From positions 1 to 64,000 of the forward strand of contig CANFJF010000001.1 in NCBI GenBank assembly GCA_947447355.1: 64,000 nt of DNA. The letters run 5' to 3'. This stretch comes from Comamonadaceae bacterium. Its GTDB lineage: Bacteria; Pseudomonadota; Gammaproteobacteria; Burkholderiales; Burkholderiaceae_C. The notes beneath the pieces were generated by a model, which saw only the letters and a list, made by a program, of their open reading frames with translations, ran no database searches and was not told the origin of the DNA. The translations under genes and the position numbers were made by a program. Positions 1 through 9,586 of the stretch are shown in pieces. Position 1 is the first letter of the stretch. Each line of letters begins with the position of its first letter.

Positions 1-15
1 AGCGTAGGGAAGAAT

Positions 16-212
16 ATGTGTCATGGCGAGCGCAGCGCGGCCATCCATCTTGGAGTCGCACAGTGATGGACTGCCGCGCTTCGCTCGCAGAGACGGAAAT
101 GTGTCATGGCGAGCGCAGCGCGGCCATCCATCTTGGAGTGGCTCAGTGATGGACTGCCACGCTTCGCTCGCAGAGACGGAAATGTGTCATAGCGAGCGCA
201 GCGACGGAATTT
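16..212. repeat. tandem 83-bp hairpin repeat, two full copies plus a partial third
   Basis: The unit beginning ATGTGTCATGGCGAGCGCAG starts at 16, again at 99 and, truncated, at 182, so the period is 83 bp. Within each full unit a left arm (GCGAGCGCAGCGCGGC...TCCATC) can pair with a right arm (GATGGACTGCC...TTCGCTCGC) over about 24 positions with roughly three mismatches, leaving a loop of about 15 bases. A related copy lies in inverse orientation near 53.55-53.63 kb. The region is open in one frame for 74 codons, but it is repetitive and hairpin-forming, so I do not call a gene. It is best described as a dispersed, intergenic, REP/MITE-like palindromic element sitting downstream of gabD. Confidence 0.85.
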
Positions 213-237
213 TGAGCGTGACTTGGGAGTCGTCGGG

Positions 238-1716
238 TTACTTCTGAATGTCGCCCAAGCAGAGGTACTTCATTTCCAAGTATTCGTCCATGCCGTGGCT
301 GGAGCCTTCGCGGCCGAGGCCGGACTGCTTGACGCCACCGAAGGGCACGTGCTCGGTGGCGATCACGCCAGCGTTGATGCCGACCATGCCGTACTCGAGG
401 GCTTCCGCCACGCGGTAAATGCGGCCGATGTCGCGGCTGTAAAAGTAGCTGGCCAGACCAAACTCGGTGTTGTTGGCAGCGTCAATGGCGTCCTGCTCAT
501 TCTTGAAACGGAACACGGGCGCAAATGGACCAAAAGTTTCTTCACGCGCGCAGAGCATGTCGCCGGTGGCTTCTGAGATCACGGTGGGCTCGAAGAACTG
601 GCCGGTCAGCGCTTTACCGCCCGCCATCAACTTGCCGCCTTTGGCCAGGGCATCGGCCACATGGCGTTTCACCTTATCAATCGCGGCGTCCTCGATCAGC
701 GGGCCTTGCACCACGCCGTCTTCAAAGCCGTTGCCGACCTTGAGGGCCTTGACCTTGGCGGCGAATTTCTCAACGAAGGCGTCGTACACACCCTCTTGCA
801 CATAGATGCGGTTAGCGCAGACGCAGGTCTGGCCGGCGTTGCGGTATTTGCTGGCCATCGCGCCTTCCACAGCGGAGTCCACATCGGCGTCGTCAAAGAC
901 GATGAAGGGCGCGTTGCCGCCAAGTTCGAGGGAGAGTTTTTTAACGCTGGGCGCGCTTTGTGCCATCAAGATTCGGCCGACTTCCGTGGAGCCGGTGAAG
1001 CTGATGTGGCGCACCACGTCGCTGGCGCAAAAGACTTTGCCCACCGCAATGGAGTTGTCACTGTCTGCGGTCAGCACGTTCAGCACGCCCGCTGGAATAC
1101 CGGCGCGCAGGGCGAGTTCGGCTGCGGCCAGCGCGCTCAGTGGCGTCAGCTCGGCCGGCTTGATGACCACTGTGCAACCGGCAGCCAGCGCCGGAGCGAC
1201 TTTGCGGGTGATCATGGCCAGCGGAAAGTTCCACGGCGTGATGGCCGCGCAAACGCCGATGGGTTGTTTCAGCACCATCAGGCGGCGGTTGTTGTCAAAC
1301 TGCGGCAGCGTTTCACCGTTCACGCGCTTGGCCTCTTCGGCGTACCACTCGACAAAGCTGGCGCCGTAAGCGACTTCGCCTTTGGCTTCTGCGAAGGGTT
1401 TGCCTTGCTCGGCCGTCATGATGCGGCCCAAGTCTTCCACGTTGGCCATCAGCAATTGATACCATTTGAGCAAAATCGCGTGGCGTTCTTTGCCTGTTTT
1501 TTTACGCCATGCGGGCAGGGCAGCGTTGGCGGCGTCAATGGCCGAGTTGGCGTCTTTGGGCCCCAAATTGGCGACGTCGGCGAGCTTCAGGCCGGTGGCC
1601 GGGTCGTTCACATCAAAGCGGCTGCTGCCCTGGACCCATTGGCCGTTGATGAAGGCATCAGTCTTCAAAAGACTCGGGTCGTTGAGCAGGGAAAGGGGGG
1701 AGGTTTTCATGTCCAT
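238..1716 (-). CDS. gabD: NAD(P)-dependent succinate-semialdehyde dehydrogenase
   Basis: Aldehyde dehydrogenase of about 492 residues, the usual GabD length, acting in the cytoplasm. Family knowledge: it oxidises succinate semialdehyde to succinate, for example in GABA or 4-hydroxybutyrate catabolism. Visible motifs are the PWNFP cofactor-region motif near residue 161, the general-base Glu in LELGG near 264, and the nucleophile in GQTCVCANR near 298-300. The paired Cys-Val-Cys is the GabD-type arrangement linked to redox control. The reading frame extends upstream to 1788, but I prefer ATG 1716 (MDMKTS), preceded by a weak purine run; ATG 1710 is possible. It precedes the tandem hairpin repeat and follows a Bug receptor gene on the same strand, which suggests a joint role in uptake and use of a small acid. 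The exact aldehyde substrate is inferred. Confidence 0.9.
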   Translation of the reverse strand: MDMKTSPLSLLNDPSLLKTDAFINGQWVQGSSRFDVNDPATGLKLADVANLGPKDANSAIDAANAALPAWRKKTGKERHAILLKWYQLLMANVEDLGRIMTAEQGKPFAEAKGEVAYGASFVEWYAEEAKRVNGETLPQFDNNRRLMVLKQPIGVCAAITPWNFPLAMITRKVAPALAAGCTVVIKPAELTPLSALAAAELALRAGIPAGVLNVLTADSDNSIAVGKVFCASDVVRHISFTGSTEVGRILMAQSAPSVKKLSLELGGNAPFIVFDDADVDSAVEGAMASKYRNAGQTCVCANRIYVQEGVYDAFVEKFAAKVKALKVGNGFEDGVVQGPLIEDAAIDKVKRHVADALAKGGKLMAGGKALTGQFFEPTVISEATGDMLCAREETFGPFAPVFRFKNEQDAIDAANNTEFGLASYFYSRDIGRIYRVAEALEYGMVGINAGVIATEHVPFGGVKQSGLGREGSSHGMDEYLEMKYLCLGDIQK

Positions 1717-1822
1717 GGTGTTGCGTCTCTGTTGTGGTGATGCGCCCCGTTTCGGGCACTGGTTTTTAACTTTACAGGAAACCGTCAACCTGAGTGTCTG
1801 CCACTCAGCATTGACCTACCGG

Positions 1823-2869
1823 TCACCCGGCGGTGATTTTTCGATCGCGGATGACTTGGCCCCACTGGATTTGCTGGGCTTTGAGAAAGGCCGCAGCACG
1901 GTCATCGGCACCGTCTGGAAAAACCTCGCCGCTCAATGCGCGGACGCGGCCTAGCACTTCCGGGTCAGCCATGGCTTTGCGCAAGGCGGCCACCAGCACG
2001 GACTTGACCTGGGGGTCCATGCCGGCGGGGCCGAGCACCGGGTTCCACTCCAGCACTTCATATGCGGCAACGCCAGCTTCTTGCATGGTCGGAATATCGG
2101 GCAGGGCGCGTGTGCGCAGGCGACTGGTCACCGCCAGTGGCCGCAGCCGACCCGACTGAATTTGCCCCAGTGACGAGGCTACATTGGCAAAAAACAGCGG
2201 CACTTGCCCGGCCATGACATCGTTCATAGCGGGCCCGCCACCGCGGTAAGGCACATGCACCAAGCTCACACCGGCGCGCGCTTCAAAGAGCGCGCCGGCC
2301 AAGTGTTGTGCGGAACCATTGCCTGACGAGGCGTAGGAAATCTGACCTGGCTTGGCCTTGGCCATGCTGATCAGCTCCCGCACGTTTTTGGCTTGGAAGT
2401 TGGGCGAACACACCAACACATTGGGGAAAAGTGCCAGGATGGCCAGCGGCGTGAAGGCATTTTCGGAGTCGTAAGGCAACTTGGTGAACAGCGACGGGTT
2501 AACTGCAAAGGACGATGCGTCAAGCAAGAGTTGCGTGCCGTCCGGCGTCGCGCGTGCCACTTGGCTGGCGGCTATCTGGCCGCTGGCCCCGGGTTTGTTG
2601 TCGACCACCACGGTTTGGCCCAAAGCCTCCGCCAAGCGGGGCGCAATCAACCGAGCCATCAAATCGGCACCGCCGCCTGCGGCATAAGACACGACCAGCG
2701 TGATGGTTTTACCGCCCGCAATTTGACCTGCCGCATGTGTCAGCGACCAAGGTGCGGCCATGGCCGCAGCCGATGCCTGTAGCAGTTTTCGGCGGGTGCT
2801 GTTGAGCTCTGGGAGAGCGCCAGGTCTCGGTAAAAAAGCTGGGTTTTCAAATGTCATGGTCGTGTCCAT
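1823..2869 (-). CDS. Bug/TctC-family periplasmic solute-binding receptor
   Basis: Exported binding protein of about 348 residues. The N-terminus carries STRRKLLQ followed by an Ala-rich segment ending near THAAG, a twin-arginine-like signal. The mature part starts with the family pattern ITLVVSYAAGGGADLMARL and contains the usual VDNKPGASG, YASSGNGSAQH and VPYRGGGPAMND segments. Family knowledge: Bug proteins bind carboxylates and other small organic solutes for tripartite tricarboxylate transporters or signalling; no TctA/TctB membrane genes are in this window. It is about 100 bp upstream of gabD on the same strand, so the two may be co-transcribed. ATG 2869 is chosen; ATG 2857 is an alternative and neither has a strong ribosome site. 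The ligand is unknown. Confidence 0.85.
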   Translation of the reverse strand: MDTTMTFENPAFLPRPGALPELNSTRRKLLQASAAAMAAPWSLTHAAGQIAGGKTITLVVSYAAGGGADLMARLIAPRLAEALGQTVVVDNKPGASGQIAASQVARATPDGTQLLLDASSFAVNPSLFTKLPYDSENAFTPLAILALFPNVLVCSPNFQAKNVRELISMAKAKPGQISYASSGNGSAQHLAGALFEARAGVSLVHVPYRGGGPAMNDVMAGQVPLFFANVASSLGQIQSGRLRPLAVTSRLRTRALPDIPTMQEAGVAAYEVLEWNPVLGPAGMDPQVKSVLVAALRKAMADPEVLGRVRALSGEVFPDGADDRAAAFLKAQQIQWGQVIRDRKITAG

Positions 2870-2889
2870 TGGGTCGATCTTGGCAGCGA

Positions 2890-2918
2890 TGGTAACGGCG
2901 TGCCTCAAAACTTATAAT
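2890..2918 (+). promoter_or_regulatory. candidate sigma-70 promoter for alaS
   Basis: A perfect TATAAT lies at 2913-2918. A weak -35-like TGGTAA sits 17 bases upstream at 2890-2895. It is about 75 bp before the alaS start, in the divergent interval between the Bug gene and alaS. The -10 match is clear; the -35 match is poor, so this remains a candidate. Confidence 0.45.
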
Positions 2919-2993
2919 CACGGGTTACCCGAAACAAGCACTTACATGCAGCCTGGGCCCTCGTGGGTCTGAGGTCAACAGAGCCCTTCTAAG

Positions 2994-5618
2994 ATGAGCC
3001 AACCCAATATCACCGTCGCCGACATCCGCAAGACTTTTCTTGATTTCTTCGCGTCCAAAGGCCACACGGTGGTGCAGTCCAGCCCGCTGGTGCCCGGCAA
3101 TGACCCGACGCTGATGTTCACCAACTCAGGCATGGTGCAGTTCAAAGATGTGTTCCTCGGTGCTGACAAACGTCCTTATGTTCGTGCTGCATCGGTGCAA
3201 GCTTGCTTGCGTGCCGGCGGCAAACACAACGACTTGGAAAACGTCGGCTACACCGCGCGTCACCACACGTTTTTTGAGATGCTGGGCAATTGGAGCTTTG
3301 GCGACTACTTCAAGCGCGAGTCGCTGAAGTGGGCTTGGGAGCTGCTGACCGAAGTCTACAAACTGCCAGCCGACAAGCTCTGGGCCACGGTCTACATTGA
3401 CGACGACGAGGCCTACGACATCTGGACGAAAGAAATCGGTTTGCCGCCTGAGCGCGTGGTGCGCATTGGCGACAACAAGGGTGCTAAGTATCAATCCGAC
3501 AATTTCTGGATGATGGCCGACACCGGCCCTTGCGGTCCGTGCAGTGAGATCTTTTTTGACCACGGCCCTCAGATTGCCGGTGGCCCGCCCGGCTCACCCG
3601 AACAAGACGGCGACCGCTACATCGAGATTTGGAACAACGTCTTCATGCAGTTCGACATGCAGCCAGACGGCTCTGTCAAACCGCTGCCTGCACCTTGCGT
3701 CGACACTGGCATGGGCTTGGAGCGTTTGGCTGCCATTCTTCAGCACGTTCACAGCAACTACGAGATCGATATTTTTGACGCGCTGATCAAGGCCGCTGCG
3801 CGTGAAACCGGCGAGACCGACTTGGGCAACAAGTCTTTGTTCGTCATCGCCGATCACATTCGCGCCACCGCATTTTTGGTCAGTGACGGTGTCGTGCCGT
3901 CCAACGAAGGCCGTGGCTATGTGCAGCGCCGCATCATTCGTCGGGCGATTCGCCATGGCTACAAGCTGGGTAAAAAGACGCCGTTTTTTCACAAGCTGGT
4001 GGCGGACCTGGTGCAGCAGATGGGTGACGCATATCCACGTCTCAAAGCCGATGAAAAGCGCATCACCGATATTTTGAAGACCGAAGAAGAGCGCTTCTTT
4101 GAAACGCTGGCCATCGGCATGGAGATCCTTGATACGGCCTTGGTTGGTGGCGTTGCCGTGCTGCCGGGCGAGGTCGCCTTCAAGCTGCACGACACCTACG
4201 GGTTCCCGCTTGATTTGTCGGCTGACGTGTGTCGCGAGCGCGGCCTCAGCGTTGACGAAGCCGGCTTTGCCGTGGCGATGGAGAAGCAAAAGACGCAGGC
4301 GCGTGCTGCCGGCAAGTTCAAGATGGACCGCGCGCTGGACTACACCGGCGCAGGCAATGAATTCGTCGGCTACGAGCACTTGCAGGCCGAAGCCAAGATC
4401 GTTGCGCTGTACCTCGACGGCGTGCCCGTGGTGGCTTTGAGTGCCGGCCAGACCGGGGTGGTGGTGCTGGACACTACGCCTTTTTATGCGGAGAGCGGCG
4501 GTCAGGTCGGCGATGAAGGCGCGCTGGTCAGTGGCTCGGCCCGCTTTGAGGTTGGCGACACGCAGCGCATCAAAGCCGATGTGTTTGGTCACCACGGCGA
4601 GGTGGCCCAAGGCACGCTCAACGTCGGCGATCACGTTTCAGCGCAGGTGAATTTGGACTTGCGCGCAGCCACCGTGCGCAACCACAGCGCCACGCATTTG
4701 ATGCACAAGGCTTTGCGTGAAGTGCTGGGCACGCACGTGCAGCAAAAGGGCAGCTTGGTGAACCCCGAGCGCACGCGTTTTGACTTCGCGCACAACGCGC
4801 CCGTGACCGACGCACAGATTCGTGAGATCGAGATTCGCGTCAACACCGAAATTCTGGCCAACGCCGCCACGGACGCGGCGGTGATGGACTTGGAGTCGGC
4901 GCAAAAAACCGGCGCCATGATGCTCTTCGGCGAAAAGTACGGCGAGACCGTGCGCGTGCTGAGCATCGGCAGCAGCAAGGAACTCTGCGGCGGTACCCAT
5001 GTGGGCCGTACCGGCGACATCGGTCTGTTCAAAATTGTTGGCGAAAGCGGTGTGGCTGCGGGTGTGCGTCGGATCGAGGCTGTGACAGGCGCCAACGCGC
5101 TGGCTTATTTGCAGTCGCTGGAAGCCACCGTGCAGGCGGCCGCCTCATCGCTCAAGGCCAGCCCGGTCGAGCTGCAAAACCGCATCGGCCAAGTGCTGGA
5201 CCAAGTGCGTGCTCTTGAAAAAGAAGTGACCGCGTTGAAGGGCAAGCTGGCTTCATCGCAAGGTGACGAGTTGATGCTGCAAGCCATCGACATCAATGGT
5301 GTGAAAGTGTTGGCCGCTCGTCTGGAAGGCGCCGACGCCAAGACCTTGCGCGACACCATGGACAAGCTCAAAGACAAGCTCAAAACCGCCGTCATCGTGC
5401 TGGCTGCGGTCGACGGTGACAAGGTGCAAATTGCCGCCGGTGTCACCGCCGATAACACGGGCAAAGTCAAAGCCGGCGAGCTGGTTAACTTTGTGGCTCA
5501 GCAAGTGGGCGGCAAAGGCGGCGGCAAGGCCGACATGGCCATGGCCGGCGGCACAGATCCATCGCGTGTCAATGCTGCGCTCGACTCTGTTCAGGCCTGG
5601 GTGGCCGAGCGGGTTTGA
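2994..5618 (+). CDS. alaS: alanyl-tRNA synthetase
   Basis: Full-length class II synthetase of 874 residues that charges tRNA-Ala in the cytoplasm. The N-terminal catalytic core begins with [17 protein letters not shown], typical of AlaS. The editing domain shows the zinc-site HSATHLMH and the [13 protein letters not shown] motif, and the C-terminal glycine-rich tail ([17 protein letters not shown]) is also characteristic. The gene has its own upstream -10-like element. Its stop codon overlaps the start of the next gene (TTGA at 5615-5618), which suggests translational coupling. No damage is visible. Confidence 0.98.
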   Translation: MSQPNITVADIRKTFLDFFASKGHTVVQSSPLVPGNDPTLMFTNSGMVQFKDVFLGADKRPYVRAASVQACLRAGGKHNDLENVGYTARHHTFFEMLGNWSFGDYFKRESLKWAWELLTEVYKLPADKLWATVYIDDDEAYDIWTKEIGLPPERVVRIGDNKGAKYQSDNFWMMADTGPCGPCSEIFFDHGPQIAGGPPGSPEQDGDRYIEIWNNVFMQFDMQPDGSVKPLPAPCVDTGMGLERLAAILQHVHSNYEIDIFDALIKAAARETGETDLGNKSLFVIADHIRATAFLVSDGVVPSNEGRGYVQRRIIRRAIRHGYKLGKKTPFFHKLVADLVQQMGDAYPRLKADEKRITDILKTEEERFFETLAIGMEILDTALVGGVAVLPGEVAFKLHDTYGFPLDLSADVCRERGLSVDEAGFAVAMEKQKTQARAAGKFKMDRALDYTGAGNEFVGYEHLQAEAKIVALYLDGVPVVALSAGQTGVVVLDTTPFYAESGGQVGDEGALVSGSARFEVGDTQRIKADVFGHHGEVAQGTLNVGDHVSAQVNLDLRAATVRNHSATHLMHKALREVLGTHVQQKGSLVNPERTRFDFAHNAPVTDAQIREIEIRVNTEILANAATDAAVMDLESAQKTGAMMLFGEKYGETVRVLSIGSSKELCGGTHVGRTGDIGLFKIVGESGVAAGVRRIEAVTGANALAYLQSLEATVQAAASSLKASPVELQNRIGQVLDQVRALEKEVTALKGKLASSQGDELMLQAIDINGVKVLAARLEGADAKTLRDTMDKLKDKLKTAVIVLAAVDGDKVQIAAGVTADNTGKVKAGELVNFVAQQVGGKGGGKADMAMAGGTDPSRVNAALDSVQAWVAERV

Positions 5619-6172
5619 ACACTTCACACAATCCTTCGCGGCGGCGTTGCTTGCAAAGCGCACTGGCGTTGGCCGGAGCGGGTTTGGCGGCGCCCTGGGC
5701 TGCAGCCCAAAACGCCTCTCAGTCGCTGACCGGTCCGGCTTTCGTGGTCTCCCCTTGGACTGGGTCTTTGGCCGCGCTTGATTTGCTCGACAGCACCGGC
5801 AAGCGCTGGCGTGCGGCCGACTTGCAGGGCCGTCCCGTGCTGCTGAATTTTTGGGCCAGTTGGTGCGAGCCTTGCCGCGCCGAAATGCCCTCGCTGCAGC
5901 AACTCGCTGACCTGTATGGCCCCGACAAACTGCTGGTACTGGCGATCAACTTCAAGGAAGCGCCGGCGCGTGCGATTCGCTTCGCCCAATCCACGGGTGT
6001 GACCTTGCCGGTGCTGCTCGACGGTCATGGGCGATTGGCCCGTGAGTGGGGTGTCAAGGTCTTTCCGACCACGCTGATGATCGACAGCCGCGGCCAACCG
6101 CGAAGCAGGGTTCAGGGCGAAGTTGACTGGACGGGCAAAGCCGCTGAGAGGCTGGTCGACGGCTTGCAGTAA
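5615..6172 (+). CDS. exported TlpA/ResA-like thioredoxin-fold protein
   Basis: Protein of 185 residues with a basic leader ([25 protein letters not shown]) that resembles a Tat or Sec signal. It is followed by a thioredoxin fold with the redox motif [14 protein letters not shown] (Cys 84 and 87) and a later cis-Pro region at [10 protein letters not shown]. Family knowledge: TlpA/ResA proteins are periplasmic thiol-disulfide reductants, often for cytochrome c or copper-centre maturation. The start is the TTG at 5615, which overlaps the alaS stop; this is the only start that preserves the signal peptide. The specific partner is unknown. Confidence 0.85.
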   Translation: MNTSHNPSRRRCLQSALALAGAGLAAPWAAAQNASQSLTGPAFVVSPWTGSLAALDLLDSTGKRWRAADLQGRPVLLNFWASWCEPCRAEMPSLQQLADLYGPDKLLVLAINFKEAPARAIRFAQSTGVTLPVLLDGHGRLAREWGVKVFPTTLMIDSRGQPRSRVQGEVDWTGKAAERLVDGLQ

Positions 6173-6362
6173 TTTTTTCCCCGCCGCTTCAAACGCTTCA
6201 ACCTTCAACCAGCGGCCGCAGCAGCGTCGAGTCATAATCTGTCCGGTCTTTCGGGGCCGTGGGCCTGCTCATTTCAGCTGCTCAGAACATATTGCTGGAA
6301 CATCTCGGCGCACCTTTACCTGCGCCGATGCACGTTGCCACTCACCCATCCGGAGTTTTTTC

Positions 6363-7478
6363 ATGACCACCGTACGTCGCACATTCCTCAAACATTCGGC
6401 AGCTGCCGCTGCCGCAGCTGTTTTGCCAAGCCTGGGATTTGCCCAAACACCGGCCCCGACCCGCCGCGAGTTCGCACCTCAAAGCAGCCCTTGGCGCACA
6501 TTTGAAGTGACCACTCGCGTTGACATCGTCAAACCGGTGGGCGCGACGCAGGTTTGGTTGCCGGTACCGTCGGTCAATAGCGACTATCAGCAGTCGCAAG
6601 AAAGCAGTTTTTTTAGCAACGGTGCTGCCCAGATGACAACGGACGGCAAGCAAGGCGTGAAGATGTTGATGGTGGCGTTTGCCGCCGACCAAGCCCAACC
6701 TTTTGTCGAGCTGACCAGTCGCGTGCAGACCCAAAACCGCGTCACCGACTGGGCCAACAAAACGGCTCCTGCCGAGTCGGCTGACACTTTGCGCTACTAC
6801 ACCCGCGCTACGGCCTTGATTCCAACCGATGGCATTGTGCGTAAGACCGCTCTGGCCGCCACCAAAGGGGCCAAGACGGACGTGCAAAAAACCCAGATGT
6901 TGTACGACTGGATCGTGGTCAATACGTACCGTGAACCGACCGTGCGTGGCTGCGGCGAAGGCGACATCAAGACCATGTTGGAAACCGGCAATCTGGGCGG
7001 TAAGTGCGCCGACTTGAACGCCTTGTTTGTCGGTCTGTGCCGCTCGGTTGGTATTCCTGCGCGTGATGTCTACGGTATCCGTTTGGTGCCTTCGGCCTTT
7101 GGCTACAAAGAGCTGTCGGGCAACCCTGCCAGCCTGAAGGGCGCGCAGCACTGCCGTTCAGAGGTATACTTGTCGGGTTACGGCTGGGCGGCGATGGACC
7201 CGGCCGATGTGGCCAAAGTCATGCGCCTGGAAACCACCGATTGGATCAAGAACATCACCAACCCCGTGGTGGCGCCCGTCAACAAGGCGCTGTTTGGCGG
7301 CTGGGAGGGCAACTGGATGGCTTTCAACACGGCGCATGACTTGGCCTTGCCCGAGTCCAAAGGCGACAAGCTCGGTTTTTTCATGTACCCGACGGCTGAA
7401 AACATCGAAGGTCGATTTGACTCTTACGCGCCTGACGATTTCAAGTATCAGATCACAGCCAAAAAAATCAAAGTTTGA
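6363..7478 (+). CDS. exported transglutaminase-like (papain-fold) protein
   Basis: Protein of 371 residues starting with a twin-arginine-type leader (VRRTFLKHSAAAAAAAVLPS) that ends near LGFAQ. The C-terminal half carries the transglutaminase-core triad pattern: Cys 215 in GGKCADLNALF, His 263 in AQHCRSEVYL and Asp 279 in WAAMDPADV. Family knowledge: such bacterial proteins are usually cysteine proteases or amidases of unknown target, often cell-envelope related. The frame is open upstream to 6123, but ATG 6363 directly precedes the signal peptide. About 190 bp separates it from the thioredoxin-like gene. Substrate not predictable. Confidence 0.85.
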   Translation: MTTVRRTFLKHSAAAAAAAVLPSLGFAQTPAPTRREFAPQSSPWRTFEVTTRVDIVKPVGATQVWLPVPSVNSDYQQSQESSFFSNGAAQMTTDGKQGVKMLMVAFAADQAQPFVELTSRVQTQNRVTDWANKTAPAESADTLRYYTRATALIPTDGIVRKTALAATKGAKTDVQKTQMLYDWIVVNTYREPTVRGCGEGDIKTMLETGNLGGKCADLNALFVGLCRSVGIPARDVYGIRLVPSAFGYKELSGNPASLKGAQHCRSEVYLSGYGWAAMDPADVAKVMRLETTDWIKNITNPVVAPVNKALFGGWEGNWMAFNTAHDLALPESKGDKLGFFMYPTAENIEGRFDSYAPDDFKYQITAKKIKV

Positions 7479-7499
7479 AGTTCGTGTCATTGAGTTGAT

Positions 7500-7862
7500 T
7501 CACTGCGGCAAGAGGGCGTCAAAGTCTTCTTGAACAAGCTTACCTGTTGGCTGACGATGGTGTCCATCAAAGTAAGGGAGCGATATAAATCTTGGTCTGG
7601 TTTGTGCTGTAAGCCCGAGACTCACTGGGTATTCGAGAGGTTTTAGTGCGCTAAGGGAGATCTTGATGCGCTTTTCGTTATACCAGTGGATGTAGCAATC
7701 AACGACCTGAATGAATCGCTCAATCCTGCCATGTTGGCCTCGCGCTGGGCTATCAAAGTGGCACCACATGTCACAGGTGCACATTACAAAAAAAGTGAGT
7801 AATGGTGCTAAAAAACCTTTAGACAGTTGCCGCTGACAGAACCTGTTTTCTGGCCAACCCAC
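7500..7862 (-). mobile_element. IS3/IS150-family transposase remnant (OrfB C-terminus)
   Basis: Residues about 46-84 of this frame (roughly 7611-7727) read IERFIQVVDCYIHWYNEKRI followed by KISLSALKPLEYP. This matches the conserved C-terminal end of the IS3-family integrase-type transposase (YI.YYN..RIK..L..LSP..Y). The preceding 45 residues and the tail after SLGL do not look like transposase. The catalytic DDE core is absent, so this is a fragment, not a functional gene. The stretch 7863-7953 between it and the amidohydrolase gene shows nothing recognisable. It marks the left side of the 7.5-12.0 kb cassette. Confidence 0.8.
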
Positions 7863-7953
7863 TCTGCTAAAAAGTTGTTTTTGCGCGTGTCAAAAAAGAA
7901 ACTCGGGCGAACAAAGTTCAACCGAAACGCTTGGGCGCAGTGCGCACCATGAG

Positions 7954-8820
7954 TCACCCCATTGGGCCCGCTCCTTCAAAAAAAAGGCTGGTCGGGTTAT
8001 CCACTAGAATCCGGCGCTGCACTATTGGGTCTGGCGTCCATTTCAGAAATTGTGCCAGTAGATTGCGGGCCTGCGGCAGCGTTCCATTGAAGCGCGGATG
8101 CGGCCAGTCTGTGCCCCAAAGTAACCTCTCGCTATACGCGTTCACCAGCAACTCGTGAAAAGGGCGCAGCACCGACAGGTCCGATTGCGACACCAGCCTG
8201 TAACCGGCTGACAACTTCACATGGACTAGACCTTCGCTCAGCCAGTCGCACAGGCGACGAAAGGCCCAATGCTCGACCCCGGCCGACACATTGACCATGC
8301 CGAAGTGGTCAATAGTCACCGGAACGCCGCCTTTGACAAGCTGTCGCAACGCCACTTCGCTGATGGTTTCCAAGCGTGCCAGCAATTGCACGTGGAACCC
8401 GGCCTGTTGTAGCGAGCGCACCTGTGCAGCGGCAGCCGACAGACTCACGCTGCCCGAAAAGCGGGGATCCTCATCGCTATGAAAACGCAAGCCTACAACG
8501 CCGAGTCGGCGCAGTGTTGCCAGGTCGGGAGCGGCCGTGTGAGCCGGCACGGTGGCAATGCCTCTGAGTCTTTCGGGCGAGGCCTGCAAAGCGGCCAGCA
8601 AAGCGGCGTTGTCAAGACCGTGGGCGCTACCCTGCACCAGAACGCCGCGCGCCAAACCAAGATGATCGAGCAGCGTCAGGTAACTGTCGACCGGCGCGTC
8701 CGTCGGCGTGTAAGGACTTAGCGGGTCGAAGCCGAAGCGCTTGGCGGGACCGAACACGTGTGCATGACAATCCACCGCGCCGACCATAGATGCGATCTCG
8801 TAACCATCGACCGAAGTCAT
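7954..8820 (-). CDS. amidohydrolase family 2 protein (LigI / PDC-hydrolase-like)
   Basis: TIM-barrel metal-dependent hydrolase of 288 residues. Visible are VDCHAHVFGP near the N-terminus (metal-binding His-x-His), a central TIDHFGM segment and LLWGTDWPHPRF near the C-terminus (catalytic Asp). This arrangement is that of Amidohydro_2 enzymes such as 2-pyrone-4,6-dicarboxylate hydrolase. ATG 8820 is used; the frame continues upstream inside the neighbour and is a shadow there. It starts 4 bp after the stop of the RraA-like gene, so the two are co-translated. The combination with an RraA/LigK-type aldolase suggests a step in breakdown of aromatic-derived dicarboxylates, but the substrate is inferred. 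Confidence 0.85.
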   Translation of the reverse strand: MTSVDGYEIASMVGAVDCHAHVFGPAKRFGFDPLSPYTPTDAPVDSYLTLLDHLGLARGVLVQGSAHGLDNAALLAALQASPERLRGIATVPAHTAAPDLATLRRLGVVGLRFHSDEDPRFSGSVSLSAAAAQVRSLQQAGFHVQLLARLETISEVALRQLVKGGVPVTIDHFGMVNVSAGVEHWAFRRLCDWLSEGLVHVKLSAGYRLVSQSDLSVLRPFHELLVNAYSERLLWGTDWPHPRFNGTLPQARNLLAQFLKWTPDPIVQRRILVDNPTSLFFEGAGPMG

Positions 8821-8824
8821 ATGC

Positions 8825-9583
8825 TCATTTGTATTTTGTGCGTGCCAATGCGGACAGCGTGATGCCCCGCGCGATATCGGCCTTCTGCCGGCTGTCACCG
8901 TCGTGAATGCGTTGGGCTTCGGCCAACACGTCGGCACAGCGGTCGAAAGGCACGAACACCACGCCGGCGTCATCGGCCACGACAAGGTCTCCAGCCTGCA
9001 CCCTCACGCCGCCAACGTCCACTGGGCCATTGATCGCAGCAGTGCGCAGTCGCCACTTGCCCGTCACGGGGGTTACGCCCCGGCTCCATACCGGAAAACC
9101 AAGCTCCATAGACGCGTTTGGATCGCGGTGGCACCCATCCACTATAGCGCCCGTACAGCCCGCACGGTGCGCCAATGTTGCCGACTGTCCGCCGAGGTTT
9201 GAGCCGTTGCGGATGCCCTGAATAACGACCACGTCGCCTGGCTCAGCAAGGTTGTAGGCCTCTTGTTCGCCCATCAGACCGCGGCCACTGTCCACTGCGT
9301 CAGTCACCCCGCCCTCGCGCGGCACGTTCAACACAGTGACAGCCTGACCGACGATGGATACACCAATTAACGTCGGCTTCAGCTCAGAAGCCGCGACGGC
9401 ACCGAAAAGTCCTAGGCTATCCATCGCATCGGATACAGCCGAGGACAGATCCTCCAATGCGCGGAACGCTGCGAGCAGGTCGACCGGCAAACGCGGTATC
9501 TCGTAAACCAAAATGGCTTCGGCCGGCACGCGGCCGGTGAGCGTTTTGTGGGTAGGCAAGGTGACGATCGCGTGGGTATCCAT
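8825..9583 (-). CDS. RraA-family aldolase (HMG/CHA aldolase-like, LigK type)
   Basis: Protein of 252 residues with the RraA fold. It shows the family segments GGQSATLAHRAG, the active-site DGCHRD (Arg-Asp pair) and PVDVGGVRVQAGDLVVADDAGVVFVP. Family knowledge: members are either class II aldolases cleaving 4-hydroxy-4-methyl-2-oxoglutarate or 4-carboxy-4-hydroxy-2-oxoadipate, or RNase E regulators. The operon context (Bug receptor upstream, amidohydrolase downstream) favours an aldolase over the regulator role. It starts 3 bp after the Bug stop codon. Confidence 0.82.
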   Translation of the reverse strand: MDTHAIVTLPTHKTLTGRVPAEAILVYEIPRLPVDLLAAFRALEDLSSAVSDAMDSLGLFGAVAASELKPTLIGVSIVGQAVTVLNVPREGGVTDAVDSGRGLMGEQEAYNLAEPGDVVVIQGIRNGSNLGGQSATLAHRAGCTGAIVDGCHRDPNASMELGFPVWSRGVTPVTGKWRLRTAAINGPVDVGGVRVQAGDLVVADDAGVVFVPFDRCADVLAEAQRIHDGDSRQKADIARGITLSALARTKYK

Positions 9584-9586
9584 GGT

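Noticed and set aside
23-247. 74-codon open frame through the left-edge repeat
   Set aside because: It reads through tandem hairpin units; the same peptide-like string appears at 53.6 kb only because of the repeat.
661-1740. Long open frame of 359 codons opposite gabD
   Set aside because: It lies wholly antisense to a clear aldehyde dehydrogenase and has no recognisable domain; it is a GC-rich shadow frame.
3594-4634. Open frame of 346 codons antisense to alaS
   Set aside because: Shadow of a conserved housekeeping gene, without ribosome site or domain.
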